This document shows, piece by piece, positions 8,930-16,907 of a stretch of DNA of 64,000 bases. A program made the translations under genes and the position numbers. The first letter of the stretch is position 1; every line of letters starts with the position of its first letter. Source of the DNA: Verrucomicrobiaceae bacterium (GTDB lineage Bacteria; Verrucomicrobiota; Verrucomicrobiia; Verrucomicrobiales; Verrucomicrobiaceae); contig CANGYJ010000017.1 in assembly GCA_947458455.1 (NCBI GenBank), positions 25,208 through 89,207 on the forward strand, in the 5' to 3' direction. The notes below the pieces were generated by a model that was not told where the DNA came from, searched no databases, and worked only from the letters and a program-made list of their open reading frames with translations.

Positions 8930-9760
8930 ATGAAGACCCGTTCGAACACCACAGCCATCGCTTCTCGCATTCTGCTCGCCCTGGGAGCCACCGCGCTCAT
9001 CTCATCCTGCTCGTTGCCGCCGCGTCAGGCTTGGAGCATGATCCAGCGTGACGGCCTCTTCAATTATTGGGCTTATTCCTCCGGTCATCAGCCCAGTTTC
9101 GGACGTCCCAGCCCACCTCTTCAGCGTTCTTCTAGTCAATCCCTCGCTTACAGGCCTACCTACTCGCCTTACGGCCAGCCTCGCGTGAGCTACACGTCGC
9201 CTGCTCGCACTTCCTCGGCACCAGTGACGAACCGCTACGACGCTCCCTCCACCTCCCCTGCCCCAGCGCCGCAGCTTGCCCAGCCATCTTATCGTCCCAA
9301 GTCCAGCTCCTCGCCGCGTCGCAGTACCAAGCCGCGCATCGTCAAAGTCGATGACGAGCCAGTTCATAAGCCCTCCGTCGTGGAGACCGCGCCGAAAAAT
9401 TCTCCCTCACCATCGACTTCAAAGCCATCCAGCAGCCCGGCTCCCAAAAAAGACCTTCCGTATGGCAATGCCGTCGCAGGACGCCCCAACATGGTGAACA
9501 GCCCTTACGCCAGCAAAGCTCAGCTCGTGGATGTGGCCGGTATGGGACCTGGGCAAACAGTGAAATGCCCTTACTCCGGAAAGCTCTTCCGCGTCCCGCC
9601 GACCCAGCAGGCCGCCAACAAGGTCGAATCCAAGCTCGATGCACCTGCACTGAAGTCCCCGGCAAAAACCGAGGACAAACCCAAATCCGAGCCCAAGAGC
9701 TCAGAAGCTCCAAAATCCGAGCCGAAGGCCGAAAGCAAGCCAGAGGAGAAAAAGCCCTGA
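8930..9760 (+). CDS. Ser/Pro-rich lipoprotein of unknown function
   Basis: 276 residues with a type II signal peptide: lipobox ISSC with Cys27 as lipidation site. Residues about 55-190 are low-complexity, rich in Ser, Pro, Gln and Arg, suggesting an extended linker. A short folded-looking segment follows at about 190-225 (NSPYASKAQLVDVAGM, then CPYSGKLFRVP), and the C-terminus is a Lys/Glu/Pro-rich tail. The CPYSGK segment looks like a small family signature seen in verrucomicrobial lipoproteins, but I cannot name it. Anchoring in a membrane with a long flexible arm would suit a periplasm-spanning role; that is inference. The 173 bases upstream hold no gene. Confidence 0.75.
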   Translation: MKTRSNTTAIASRILLALGATALISSCSLPPRQAWSMIQRDGLFNYWAYSSGHQPSFGRPSPPLQRSSSQSLAYRPTYSPYGQPRVSYTSPARTSSAPVTNRYDAPSTSPAPAPQLAQPSYRPKSSSSPRRSTKPRIVKVDDEPVHKPSVVETAPKNSPSPSTSKPSSSPAPKKDLPYGNAVAGRPNMVNSPYASKAQLVDVAGMGPGQTVKCPYSGKLFRVPPTQQAANKVESKLDAPALKSPAKTEDKPKSEPKSSEAPKSEPKAESKPEEKKP

Positions 9761-9884
9761 TCCAAGCCCAGGGCCATTTAGCATCCGCTGAACGTTTCCC
9801 AGTCTCGAATTGCCTCTTGCGCCTTCGAGGAACGGTGGAACTCTAGCCGCCCTCGAACCCAATCCATCCCTCAACAACTCAATC

Positions 9885-10127
9885 ATGGGCCAGCAACTTA
9901 ACAAAATCGTCAAACGCATCCGCCGGAAGAAGTATCTCGAACGCAAAAAGGCCCTGGTTAAAGCCGGCGTGACCCGCAAAGCTCGTATTGCCAAGGCGGA
10001 GAAAACCGTGAAGAAGGCCCCCGTGAAGAAGGCCCCTGCGAAGAAGGCTGCTCCGAAGAAGGTTGAAGCTGCCGTCGAGGCCGTTGCCGCTGCGGCTCCT
10101 GCTGCCGAAGCTCCCGCCCAGGAATAG
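9885..10127 (+). CDS. Small basic Lys/Ala-rich protein, histone-H1-like composition
   Basis: 80 residues from the ATG at 9885; a longer frame to 9810 is possible but its start is not supported. Residues 1-40 are strongly basic (MGQQLNKIVKRIRRKKYLER), and residues 42-60 hold short KKAPVKKAPAKKAAPKK repeats like the C-terminal tails of histone H1-like proteins. The last 20 residues are acidic/Ala-rich. A nucleic-acid-binding role is inferred from composition alone. The gene stands alone, ends in a good intrinsic terminator 32 bases downstream, and is therefore probably a single-gene transcript. Confidence 0.75.
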   Translation: MGQQLNKIVKRIRRKKYLERKKALVKAGVTRKARIAKAEKTVKKAPVKKAPAKKAAPKKVEAAVEAVAAAAPAAEAPAQE

Positions 10128-10158
10128 TCCGGGTTAGGAAAAACCTTTCGCTCCATCC

Positions 10159-10192
10159 GCACCGCCCGCTTCACCGCTGGCGGTGCTTTTTT
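10159..10192 (+). terminator. Intrinsic terminator of the small basic protein gene
   Basis: A perfect 8-bp stem GCACCGCC (10159-10166) pairs with GGCGGTGC (10179-10186) across a 12-base loop and is followed immediately by six T (10187-10192). It lies 31 bases after the stop codon. Confidence 0.85.
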
Positions 10193-10250
10193 ATACCCTC
10201 CCGGCACCTTCCTTGACGAGGAGAAGATGCCGCTTTAGGCAGGCCCATGG

Positions 10251-10280
10251 CGCAGGGATCATCTCCCTGCGTTTTCTTTA
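10251..10280 (+). terminator. Hairpin with T-tract just ahead of the cobalamin riboswitch
   Basis: CGCAGGGA (10251-10258) pairs perfectly with TCCCTGCG (10264-10271) around a five-base loop and is followed by TTTTCTTTA. It looks like a second terminator, but it sits directly upstream of the riboswitch aptamer. It could instead be a structured 5' end of the leader. A weak TTGACG box at 10213-10218 might belong to the leader promoter. Confidence 0.5.
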
Positions 10281-10467
10281 TCTTCGCAGATGCAGGGAAG
10301 GCCGTGAGAACCGGCCACAGTGGCGCTGCGGTATCGGGTCACAGACCTCCATTCGTGCTCATTCGCACGGAACAAAGCCAATCGGGAGCAATCCACGGTG
10401 AAGGCGGAGGCGAGGAAGGCGGTAAAACCGCCAGGAAACCCGGAGTCCGAACATCTCTCTGCGAAGT
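10281..10467 (+). promoter_or_regulatory. Cobalamin (B12) riboswitch
   Basis: The closing stem P1 is TTCGCAGA (10283-10290) with TCTGCGAA (10458-10465), a perfect 8-bp match. Inside, in the expected order, are the B12-box core GGGAAGGCCGTGAGAACC, then ACAGTGGCGCTGCGGTA, a hairpin CGTGC/GCACG in the variable region, a GGCGGT/ACCGCC hairpin (10418-10432), and the 3' conserved part GGAGTCCGAACATCTCTCTG. These follow the order of the class-I aptamer (GGTGxxAAxCC, GCxxCCCGCxACTGT, AGTCxGGAxACCTGCC). It precedes a BtuB-like TonB receptor by 33 bases, the standard target. Regulation is probably at translation initiation, since no terminator follows. Confidence 0.85.
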
Positions 10468-10497
10468 CGTCATCGAACCAATGAACCCAGCAAAACC

Positions 10498-12378
10498 ATG
10501 TACCTCCAAAAACTACGAGGAAGGGCCTTCGTGCTCTTTCTCACCCTCGGCAACGTTTCTGCCGCCGAGCCTCAAAAATCCGTCGAACTGACGGAACGCG
10601 TCATCACCGCCACCCGAACCGAAACCGAGCGCTGGCGCACCGCCTCAAGCGTCACGGTCATCGACCGCAAGAAAATCGACGAGCAGCAGCTCAAGTTGCT
10701 GCCAGATGCCCTCCGGCAAGTTCCTGGCCTCGTCATCGCGGATCGAGGCACGCCCGGTTCCACCGTCGGCATCTTCCTCCGTGGCACCAACAGTGACCAG
10801 ACGCTCGTCGTCATCGATGGGCGACCCGTCCCCGGCAATCTCGCCGGTCTTTACAACATCGAAACGATGGCGCTCGACAATGTCGAGCGCATCGAAGTCC
10901 TCAGCGGTCCTGCTTCGAGCTTGTACGGTGGCAAAACCCTTGGCGGCGTGATCAACATCATCACCCGCAGCGGCAAAGGCCTCACCAAGCCCGAGTCAGC
11001 CCTCTCGTGGGAAGGCGGCAGCTTTGGTTTCTCGCGTGAAACCCTCAGCACGCGTGGCTCGGCGGGCATTTACGACTGGAGTGTCGAGCTGAGCCGCACG
11101 GACACTCAGGGTTACCGCATCAACAGCCAAATGCAGCTCACCAACACCGCCGCCAAGGTCGGCGCACAGCTCGCGGACACGCTGCGCTTTGACCTCGACC
11201 TGCGTTACTACAATGCGGACATCGGAGATCCAAATAACAACGATGATCCCGACAACCACCTGCTGACCGAGTTTTGGAGCCTCTCTCCACGTCTCGTCTG
11301 GGATACCACGGAGCGTTGGAAGCAGACGCTGACCTATCAGTTCGGGAGTTTCCGTCAGGTCGCCACGGGCTATCCTTTCGCAGGCCAGAATAACCGCATC
11401 ACCTCACGCAATCACTTCTGGGAGTACCAGAATGTCTTCCGCGCGACGGACAAATGGACCATCAGTAGCGGCATGTCGGTGCAGGACCTCACTTACAACC
11501 GCTACAACGACGATGACAATCCGCTGTTCTTTGGATTCCCGACCAACCCAGGCTCCAAGTCCTACGATGTCGATCAGGAAGAAACCAATTGGGCTGTCTT
11601 CCTGCAATCCCAGGCCGAGATCCTCCCCGGCTGGAACCTCACGGGCGGCCTCCGCTACGACAGTTACTCCGATTTTGGCGAGGCCACCACCTGGCGAGCG
11701 GGCACCAGTTGGCGTCTGCCTTGGACGCAGACCATCCTGCATGCCAACTACGGCACCGCCTTTGCGCCCGCTAGCCCGCAAAACCGTGAAGCAGGCGTGT
11801 GGGGTTTCGCGGGCGGTGAATTGGTGAATCATCAGCCGGAACTCAGCAAAGGCCTAGAACTCGGCATCGAGCAGCCCTTTGCCGACAACAAGGCCTCCAT
11901 CAGCCTCACCTACTTTCACAACAACATCCGCAACCTCATCGTGTATGACCCAATTCTCTTCGCTCTGAGTCAGGTCAATCAAGCACGCACGCAAGGCCTG
12001 GAGTCCGCGTTCAACTGGCAGCCCAGTGAGAGCTTCGGCTTCAGTGCTCAATACACTTACCTCGATGCCAAGGACACCAGCTCGGGAAAACGGCTCGTGC
12101 GGCGACCGCGTCACACCGTCACCAGTGACATCTGGGTGAAGCCTGTGCCCAAGCTGCGCTTTGGACTCGGCGCTCTCTACATCATGGATCGAGAAGAAGC
12201 CAATCAAGTCGATGTCGAGGACTACCTGCGCCTGCGCCTCACCGCCAGCTACGAGCTAAGCAAGAACTGCGAGCTCTTTGCCCGCGTGGAAAACTTGCTC
12301 GGCGAGCGATACTCCGAGGTACAAGGTTTCCCCGCCATGCGAACCGGTGCCTTTGCAGGATTCAGGCTGCGCTTTTGA
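10498..12378 (+). CDS. btuB: TonB-dependent outer-membrane receptor, BtuB-like (cobalamin uptake)
   Basis: 626 residues, the length of BtuB. A signal peptide covers about 1-23 (ending NVSAA), then comes a TonB-box-like region and the plug domain (SVTVIDRKKIDE..., LRGTNSDQTLVVIDG, NVERIEVLSGPASSLYGG, GGVINIITR). The C-terminal beta-barrel ends in an aromatic residue (GFRLRF), as required for barrel assembly. The upstream cobalamin riboswitch indicates a corrinoid substrate and B12-repressed expression. No btuCDF or B12 biosynthesis genes lie in the window. A PAS-AraC regulator follows 23 bases later. Confidence 0.92.
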   Translation: MYLQKLRGRAFVLFLTLGNVSAAEPQKSVELTERVITATRTETERWRTASSVTVIDRKKIDEQQLKLLPDALRQVPGLVIADRGTPGSTVGIFLRGTNSDQTLVVIDGRPVPGNLAGLYNIETMALDNVERIEVLSGPASSLYGGKTLGGVINIITRSGKGLTKPESALSWEGGSFGFSRETLSTRGSAGIYDWSVELSRTDTQGYRINSQMQLTNTAAKVGAQLADTLRFDLDLRYYNADIGDPNNNDDPDNHLLTEFWSLSPRLVWDTTERWKQTLTYQFGSFRQVATGYPFAGQNNRITSRNHFWEYQNVFRATDKWTISSGMSVQDLTYNRYNDDDNPLFFGFPTNPGSKSYDVDQEETNWAVFLQSQAEILPGWNLTGGLRYDSYSDFGEATTWRAGTSWRLPWTQTILHANYGTAFAPASPQNREAGVWGFAGGELVNHQPELSKGLELGIEQPFADNKASISLTYFHNNIRNLIVYDPILFALSQVNQARTQGLESAFNWQPSESFGFSAQYTYLDAKDTSSGKRLVRRPRHTVTSDIWVKPVPKLRFGLGALYIMDREEANQVDVEDYLRLRLTASYELSKNCELFARVENLLGERYSEVQGFPAMRTGAFAGFRLRF

Positions 12379-12401
12379 TGCAGCCATGCTAGATCAGCCC
12401 C

Positions 12402-13178
12402 GTGGCTACCCGCACGTCACGTTCTGATTCCCCTGCCGCGCTGCGCGAGCGGTTCATCCGCCGCGTCAGCGCGGCTTCGCCCTTTTACCAGATGTTCGAT
12501 CATCTGCCGGATCTCGCGTTCTTTGCCAAAGATCGCGATTTCCGCTTCATGTGCGCCTCACGCCGCTTCATGGATCGCTTCGGCATTCACCATGAAAACG
12601 AGATCGTCGGCAAAAACGACTTCGATCTCTTCCCGGATCGCCTCGCCGAGAATTTCCGCCGCGATGACGAGGAAGTCTTCAGCACTGGCAAACCCAAGCT
12701 CAACATCGTCGAGCTCTTTTTCACCGATCAGGGCCTGCCAGACTGGTTCGTCACCAACAAGCTCCCGCTCTTCGACGCCAAAGACCGCGTCATCGGCCTC
12801 ATGGGCACCGTGCAGAGCTTCGAGGGCAAAAAACAAGTCCTCCAACCCTACCTGCAAATCGATCGCGCCCTCGCCTACATCCGTGAGCACTTCCGCTCCG
12901 GCGTTTCCATCACCGAGCTGGCTGAAATCGTGCATCTTTCGCCGCGCCAACTTCACCGGAAGTTCGTCGAGACCTTTGGCGCCAGCCCGCAGGCCTTCAT
13001 CATGAAGCTCCGCATCCAGGCCGCCTGCGAAGCCCTCCAAAAAGAGAGCGCTCAGATCGCCGAAGTAGGTCGCGAGCTCGGCTTCTGCGATCAAAGCGCC
13101 TTCACCCAGCACTTTCACCGGCACATGGGCATGACACCTCTGCATTACCTGCGGCAATTTCGTCTTCGCAGGGCCTGA
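12402..13178 (+). CDS. PAS-domain AraC-family transcriptional regulator
   Basis: 258 residues from a GTG at 12402. The N-terminal half (about 25-145) is a PAS sensor fold (FFAKDRDFRFMCASRRFMDRFG, NDFDLFPDRLAENFRRDDEEV) that may bind a small ligand or cofactor. The C-terminal 100 residues form the double helix-turn-helix of AraC proteins (ISITELAEIVHLSPRQLHRKF-like, then IAEVGRELGFCDQSAFTQHF). The gene starts 23 bases after the TonB receptor on the same strand and may be co-expressed under the same riboswitch. Its targets are unknown; carbohydrate genes are common for this architecture in Verrucomicrobia. Confidence 0.88.
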   Translation: MATRTSRSDSPAALRERFIRRVSAASPFYQMFDHLPDLAFFAKDRDFRFMCASRRFMDRFGIHHENEIVGKNDFDLFPDRLAENFRRDDEEVFSTGKPKLNIVELFFTDQGLPDWFVTNKLPLFDAKDRVIGLMGTVQSFEGKKQVLQPYLQIDRALAYIREHFRSGVSITELAEIVHLSPRQLHRKFVETFGASPQAFIMKLRIQAACEALQKESAQIAEVGRELGFCDQSAFTQHFHRHMGMTPLHYLRQFRLRRA

Positions 13179-13229
13179 ATTTCCGTTTGCCCAATGTCAC
13201 AACTCCGCCTAAAGACTGCGCCCCACCCC

Positions 13230-13304
13230 GCGCGGTTAGCTCAGTGGTAGAGCATTGCCTTCACACGGCAAGGGTCGCAGGTTCGAACCCTGCACCGCGC
13301 ACCA
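13230..13304 (+). tRNA. tRNA-Val (anticodon CAC)
   Basis: The cloverleaf is complete: acceptor GCGCGGT (13230-13236) pairs with ACCGCGC (13294-13300), the D-arm is GCTC/GAGC, the anticodon stem TTGCC/GGCAA encloses the loop TTCACAC, and the T-arm is GCAGG TTCGAAC CCTGC. The CCA end (13302-13304) is encoded. Anticodon CAC reads valine GTG codons. Confidence 0.97.
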
Positions 13305-13329
13305 TCTTCGTCCAAGCAAACAAGATGCT

Positions 13330-14469
13330 TCAAACAGCCATCCGCATCATTAGCGGAGCTGCCCAGACAGCCGCCGCAAAAAGCAAGGCGGCGATCCCCA
13401 TCGCAAACAACGCGATCAGCACGATTTCCAAGCTCTTCACACGGATCAGCGACACCCGTGACACCCCGATGTCCTCCAGCGTCGTGAACTCCCGCTTCCT
13501 CAACCGGAACGACAGCGCAAACACCAGCGCCGAAACAAACAACGCCGCGCCCGCTGTCGTCAGCAGCATCGTCGTGGCAAAGCCTTCCAGCCGCACGAGC
13601 TGCGTCAGCAGCCCCTCCATATCGTCTCGCGGACGAATGAGCTGAGCCGTCTTGGATTTCGCATACTGCCCGGCCATCAGCGCTTCCGTTTTCGCATCCG
13701 GTGGCACCACGATCGCCGCGCTGATCGGATACTCGCCCGTGTCGCCATGAAAATGAAACGAGTTCAAATTCGCCTCGGTGACCTCTTGAAACATCCGCAC
13801 CGCCGCATTGGCGACCGTGTTGTGCTCCTCCTCTTGGAGCACATCGGTGCCCTTCACATCATCGTGACCGTGCGCACGTCCCTCGATGAGCCACGCGGTC
13901 TTCAGATCGCAAAACACCGCGTCATCATCCGGCGTGCCGTTGGCGGTCAAAACACCGGCGATGCGCATCTTCAGCGGGTAAGTGCCCGCCATATCGAAAG
14001 TCTGTTCCGGCGTCGAAAAGATCGCGTCACCTGGTTTGAGGCCACGTTCATCCGCCAAACGGGCCCCGAGCACACAATCCCCCAGCCTCGTGATCTGCTT
14101 CCCTGCCTTCAGCGCCAGCCCACGGAACGCAAAATACTCCAGCGCCGTGCCCACGATGGGGGCCTTCTGCGCCTCAAAGCGCACATGCAGCGGGATACCA
14201 CCCTCTGGCATCTCCTTCAGCGACAGCGACGCCAGAATCTCCTTCTTAAAATACAGCGCCGTCATCATCAGATCCAGCGCACTGCCTTTCGTGCCCACGA
14301 TTTGCGGCGTTGAGGCTGCCCTCGCACGCAGATCCGCCTGCGCATGCCGCACCAACACCCGCAGGCAAAGCGGCAGCGCCACCACCAGTCCCAGCGCCGC
14401 CGCCAACAACACGCTCTGCGTGCGATGACGCAGCACATAGCGGAGGGCGAGATGAAGGGCGGGTGTCAT
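13330..14469 (-). CDS. ABC transporter permease, MacB/FtsX type
   Basis: 379 residues from the ATG at 14469. The topology is that of FtsX-domain permeases: one N-terminal helix (SVLLAAALGLVVALPLCL), a large extracytoplasmic domain (about 50-270), then three helices (from TTMLLTTAGAALFVSALVF) with the cytoplasmic LRKREFTTLEDIGVSR loop between the first two. Such permeases act with a LolD/MacB-like ATPase in lipoprotein or peptide export. No ATPase gene adjoins it; the nearest is the LolD-like gene at 18946-19605, about 4.5 kb away on the same strand. It is divergent from blaI, and the BlaI operators lie 44-84 bases upstream of its start, so BlaI may control it as well. Confidence 0.8.
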   Translation of the reverse strand: MTPALHLALRYVLRHRTQSVLLAAALGLVVALPLCLRVLVRHAQADLRARAASTPQIVGTKGSALDLMMTALYFKKEILASLSLKEMPEGGIPLHVRFEAQKAPIVGTALEYFAFRGLALKAGKQITRLGDCVLGARLADERGLKPGDAIFSTPEQTFDMAGTYPLKMRIAGVLTANGTPDDDAVFCDLKTAWLIEGRAHGHDDVKGTDVLQEEEHNTVANAAVRMFQEVTEANLNSFHFHGDTGEYPISAAIVVPPDAKTEALMAGQYAKSKTAQLIRPRDDMEGLLTQLVRLEGFATTMLLTTAGAALFVSALVFALSFRLRKREFTTLEDIGVSRVSLIRVKSLEIVLIALFAMGIAALLFAAAVWAAPLMMRMAV

Positions 14470-14501
14470 GAGAACGCCGACAGTGCGAAGCAAAAAGCCC
14501 C

Positions 14502-14530
14502 TTGCCAACTTTGGATTACACCCGTAATCC
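14502..14530 (+). promoter_or_regulatory. Candidate promoter of blaI
   Basis: A -35 box TTGCCA (14502-14507) and a -10 box TAATCC (14525-14530) are separated by 17 bases. The -10 overlaps the right half of operator 1, so repressor binding would block polymerase. The boxes are imperfect matches to the sigma-70 consensus. Confidence 0.5.
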
Positions 14531-14553
14531 CAGCCGGATCACACTTGTAATCC
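14513..14553. promoter_or_regulatory. Two BlaI/MecI-type operators
   Basis: Operator 1 (14513-14530) is a perfect dyad, GGATTAC-accc-GTAATCC. Operator 2 (14536-14553), GGATCAC-actt-GTAATCC, differs from symmetry by one base per arm. The centres are 23 bases apart, about two helical turns. The ATTACA/GTAAT core agrees with the TACA/TGTA core of BlaI/MecI sites. The pair lies just before blaI and between two divergent genes, fitting autorepression. Confidence 0.75.
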
Positions 14554-14559
14554 TGCCTC

Positions 14560-14964
14560 ATGCCTGACGAAGACGACATTCCCGCCACGCCCCGCATTTC
14601 CGACGCCGAATGGACCGTCATGAAGGTCCTTTGGGAACGCGGCACTAGCACCCTCGGTGATGTCGTGAAGGAACTCGAAGGCCGCCTGCACTGGAAACCC
14701 CGCACCGTGCAGTCCCTCATCCGTCGACTCACCGACAAAGGTGCTCTGGCCGTCGAAGCCGTCGGCCGCGAGTTCCGCTACACACCCGCCGTCGCTCAGG
14801 ATCAGTGCCAGCATGAGGAAAGCGTCAGTTTCCTCGACCGCGTTTTCAACGGCCGCCTCAAACCCTTCGTCGCTGGCTTCATGGAGCGTGAAGAAGTCAC
14901 GAAAGACGACCTCGCCGCCCTTCGTGAGGTGCTCGCCCAAGCCGAGCGCAAACTGAAGAAGTGA
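14560..14964 (+). CDS. blaI: BlaI/MecI/CopY-family repressor
   Basis: 134 residues. The winged-helix DNA-binding domain is at 12-80 (ISDAEWTVMKVLWERG, then KPRTVQSLIRRLTDKGAL), followed by the C-terminal dimerisation helices that include the cleavable FLDRVFNG-type segment. Family members repress themselves and a partner membrane peptidase until the M56 protein triggers their cleavage. The adjacent M56 gene (15101-16713) is frame-shifted, so this repressor may have lost its sensor. Two operators lie immediately upstream. The start is ATG 14560, seven bases after operator 2, leaving little room for a ribosome site. Confidence 0.92.
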   Translation: MPDEDDIPATPRISDAEWTVMKVLWERGTSTLGDVVKELEGRLHWKPRTVQSLIRRLTDKGALAVEAVGREFRYTPAVAQDQCQHEESVSFLDRVFNGRLKPFVAGFMEREEVTKDDLAALREVLAQAERKLKK

Positions 14965-14968
14965 TCCC

Positions 14969-15008
14969 AAGTCGTCCTCGTCCTCCTACTCGAACTCGTC
15001 CTCGATCC
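14969..15008. repeat. Degenerate GTCCTC/CTCGAACTCGTCCTC short-repeat tract
   Basis: The stretch between blaI and the M56 gene repeats the word TCGTCCTC three times with related CTACTCGAAC words between. It has no reading frame of interest. Similar degenerate tracts built on CGAGGACGAG are a feature of intergenic DNA in this phylum. Confidence 0.4.
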
Positions 15009-15100
15009 TACCGCGCCATTAGAAGTCAGATGTGAAAAGTTAAAAGTGGCTTCGCATCCGCGTCAGCGCCCATTTTCCAATTTTCAGTCCCACCCGCGCC

Positions 15101-16713
15101 ATGACCGCCGCCACGCTCCTCCACTGGCTTCAGCGAACCACCCTCGAAGCCAGCCTGCTCATCCTCGCCGTGCTCGGCCTGCGCCGGATGCTCGGCACGC
15201 GTCTCAGTCCCGCGTGGCGCATCGGATTGTGGATGCTCGTCGGAGCCAAACTCATGCTCCCCGCATTCATCCCGGCGGGGTTTGGTCTCGGAGCGCTCTG
15301 GAGGGACAAAAATGACCTTAGTGACCCAAGGGACATCTCCATCATCTCCGAAGCTTCCGTGTATTCCGTGCCTTCCGCGGTTGAAATTCAGACGCCTGCG
15401 GTCCTTCCGCACCCCTCATTCACCCTTCGTCATTCAGCGCTAGCGGCCTGGCGCCTCGGCACCCTCACCGTCCTCACCACCGCCCTCCTCCGCCAGCGCC
15501 GCTTTCACCAGCATCTGTGCACCCTTCCTCTCGCCGACGATCCGCATCTCTCATCACCCATCTCTCATCCCAAGCACGCGTCACCACCCCTCGCATCCTC
15601 CTCACCGCCACCGGCACCACACCCGCCCTCGTCGGCATCCGCCAACCGCGCCTCCTCCTCCCTTCTGACTGGCAGACGCGCTTCACCGACCGCAGCCTGC
15701 GTCACGTGCTGCTGCACGAGCTGCACCACATCCGCCATCGCGACCTCCTGTGGAACTGGGCTGCCACCGCCGTGCAGGCGCTGCATTGGTTCAATCCGCT
15801 CGTGTGGTTCGTCGTGTCACGCTTCCAGGCCGATCGTGAGCAGCGTTGCGATGCCGGAGCGCTCGCCATTCTCTCGCCCGCCGAGCGATTCGACTACGGG
15901 CACACGCTGCTGCGCATCCAGGAAACCTTTTTCGCACCACCAGCCATCGCAGGGTTGGCTCCATGCGTGCGCCACCACCCCACCCTGCACCAACGCATCC
16001 TCATGATCGCCACCCCGACCACCCGCCAGCCCATGATCCAGGCCCTGCTCGTCCTCACGCTCAGCGTGCTGGTCGGCTACTCCTTCACCACCGTCCGCGC
16101 CGCCGAAAAAGAAGTTCCACCGAAGGTCCGCGAAGGCTCCACCACCACCAAAAAAGATCCGTCCAATCCGTCGGATCAGTCCGATCAAAAAAAGCCCTCT
16201 ATGAAGGACGGCCAGCGCAAACCCAACGCCGAACGCGACGGCGACAAACCCCGCACCGCCCCCCGCGAGGGCGAAGGCATGAAAAAGCCCGGCGCAGAAC
16301 GTGATGCGGGCACTCCTGCCCGCAAAGGCGATGGCGAAGGCCGCCAACCCTCCGCCGAATCCGGCCCAAAGACCCGCCAAGGCTCCGAAGGGAGCGCAGC
16401 CGAGCGGAGCGAGACAGACCGCCAAAGGCGGCCCGAAGGGCAAGGCGGGGACGCCGAGTCAAACACTCCTGTCCGCAGCTCCGGCGCAGTCCTCACCCTC
16501 AAAGTCATCGACGGCGGCGACACCGTCCTCATCGGTGACGAAAAAGTCCCCATGAACCGCCTCCGCGGCTTCCTCAGTACCTTCCTCCCCGACCACCCCG
16601 GTGCCAAAGTCGAAGTCGCTGGCAACGACGACACCCCTCTCAAAGCCCTCCACAACACTGTCGATGCCGTCCGCGACAACGGGAACAAGAACGTGGGCAT
16701 CAAGGTGGAGTAA
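15101..16713 (+). pseudogene. M56 (BlaR1-like) membrane metallopeptidase with ExbD-like C-terminus, frame-shifted
   Basis: The first part reads in one frame from the ATG at 15101 (N-terminal helices LLILAVLGLRRML, WRIGLWMLVGAKLMLPAFI) to about residue 150. The rest continues in another frame: PALVGIRQPRLLLPSDW, then the zinc motif HELHH (in LLHELHHIRHRDLLWN), a further membrane helix near 16035-16090, a long charged low-complexity linker, and an ExbD/TolR-like end (about 16480-16713, VIDGGDTVLIGDEKVP). The break coincides with a 14-base imperfect tandem duplication (15545-15572). Removing one copy joins the frames as DDPHLSSQARVTTPRILL. It follows blaI by 136 bases and would be its sensor-protease. 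Either the gene is inactivated or this is a sequence error. Confidence 0.85.
15545..15572. repeat. 14-base tandem duplication causing the M56 frameshift
   Basis: CATCTCTCATCACC (15545-15558) is followed directly by CATCTCTCATCCCA (15559-15572), identical in 12 of 14 bases including the first 11. The period of 14 is not a multiple of three and shifts the downstream frame by exactly the amount needed to explain the split M56 gene. Confidence 0.8.
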
Positions 16714-16773
16714 GTTTGCATCATCGACAACTCCCAGGGCAAAGTTTGCTGTGGGAGGAGAGTGCCCGCGAAA

Positions 16774-16907
16774 ATGACGAATGAGTAATTCCGAATGACG
16801 AAGGAAGCCCCAATTCCAAAAGCATCAACCAACCCGCTTTCCATGTCCCCTTCGTCATTCAGCCTTCGTCATTCCTTCCTCATTCTGATTTCGTCCTTCG
16901 TCATTCC
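16774..16907. repeat. TGACGAAT-type inverted-repeat element, copy 1 (partly coding)
   Basis: The left arm (16774-16811) carries ATGACGAAT...AATTCCGAATGACGAA and GAAGCCCC. The right arm (16849-16907) carries several TTCGTCATTC words in the opposite sense. The right arm is translated as the signal peptide of the following lyase. The same words recur at 20933-20968, 23204-23334 and 41463-41590. Confidence 0.7.

Noticed and set aside
14969..15008. Possible CRISPR-like array in the short-repeat tract
   Set aside because: The words are 8-10 bases, irregularly spaced and degenerate, with no spacers; no cas genes are present.
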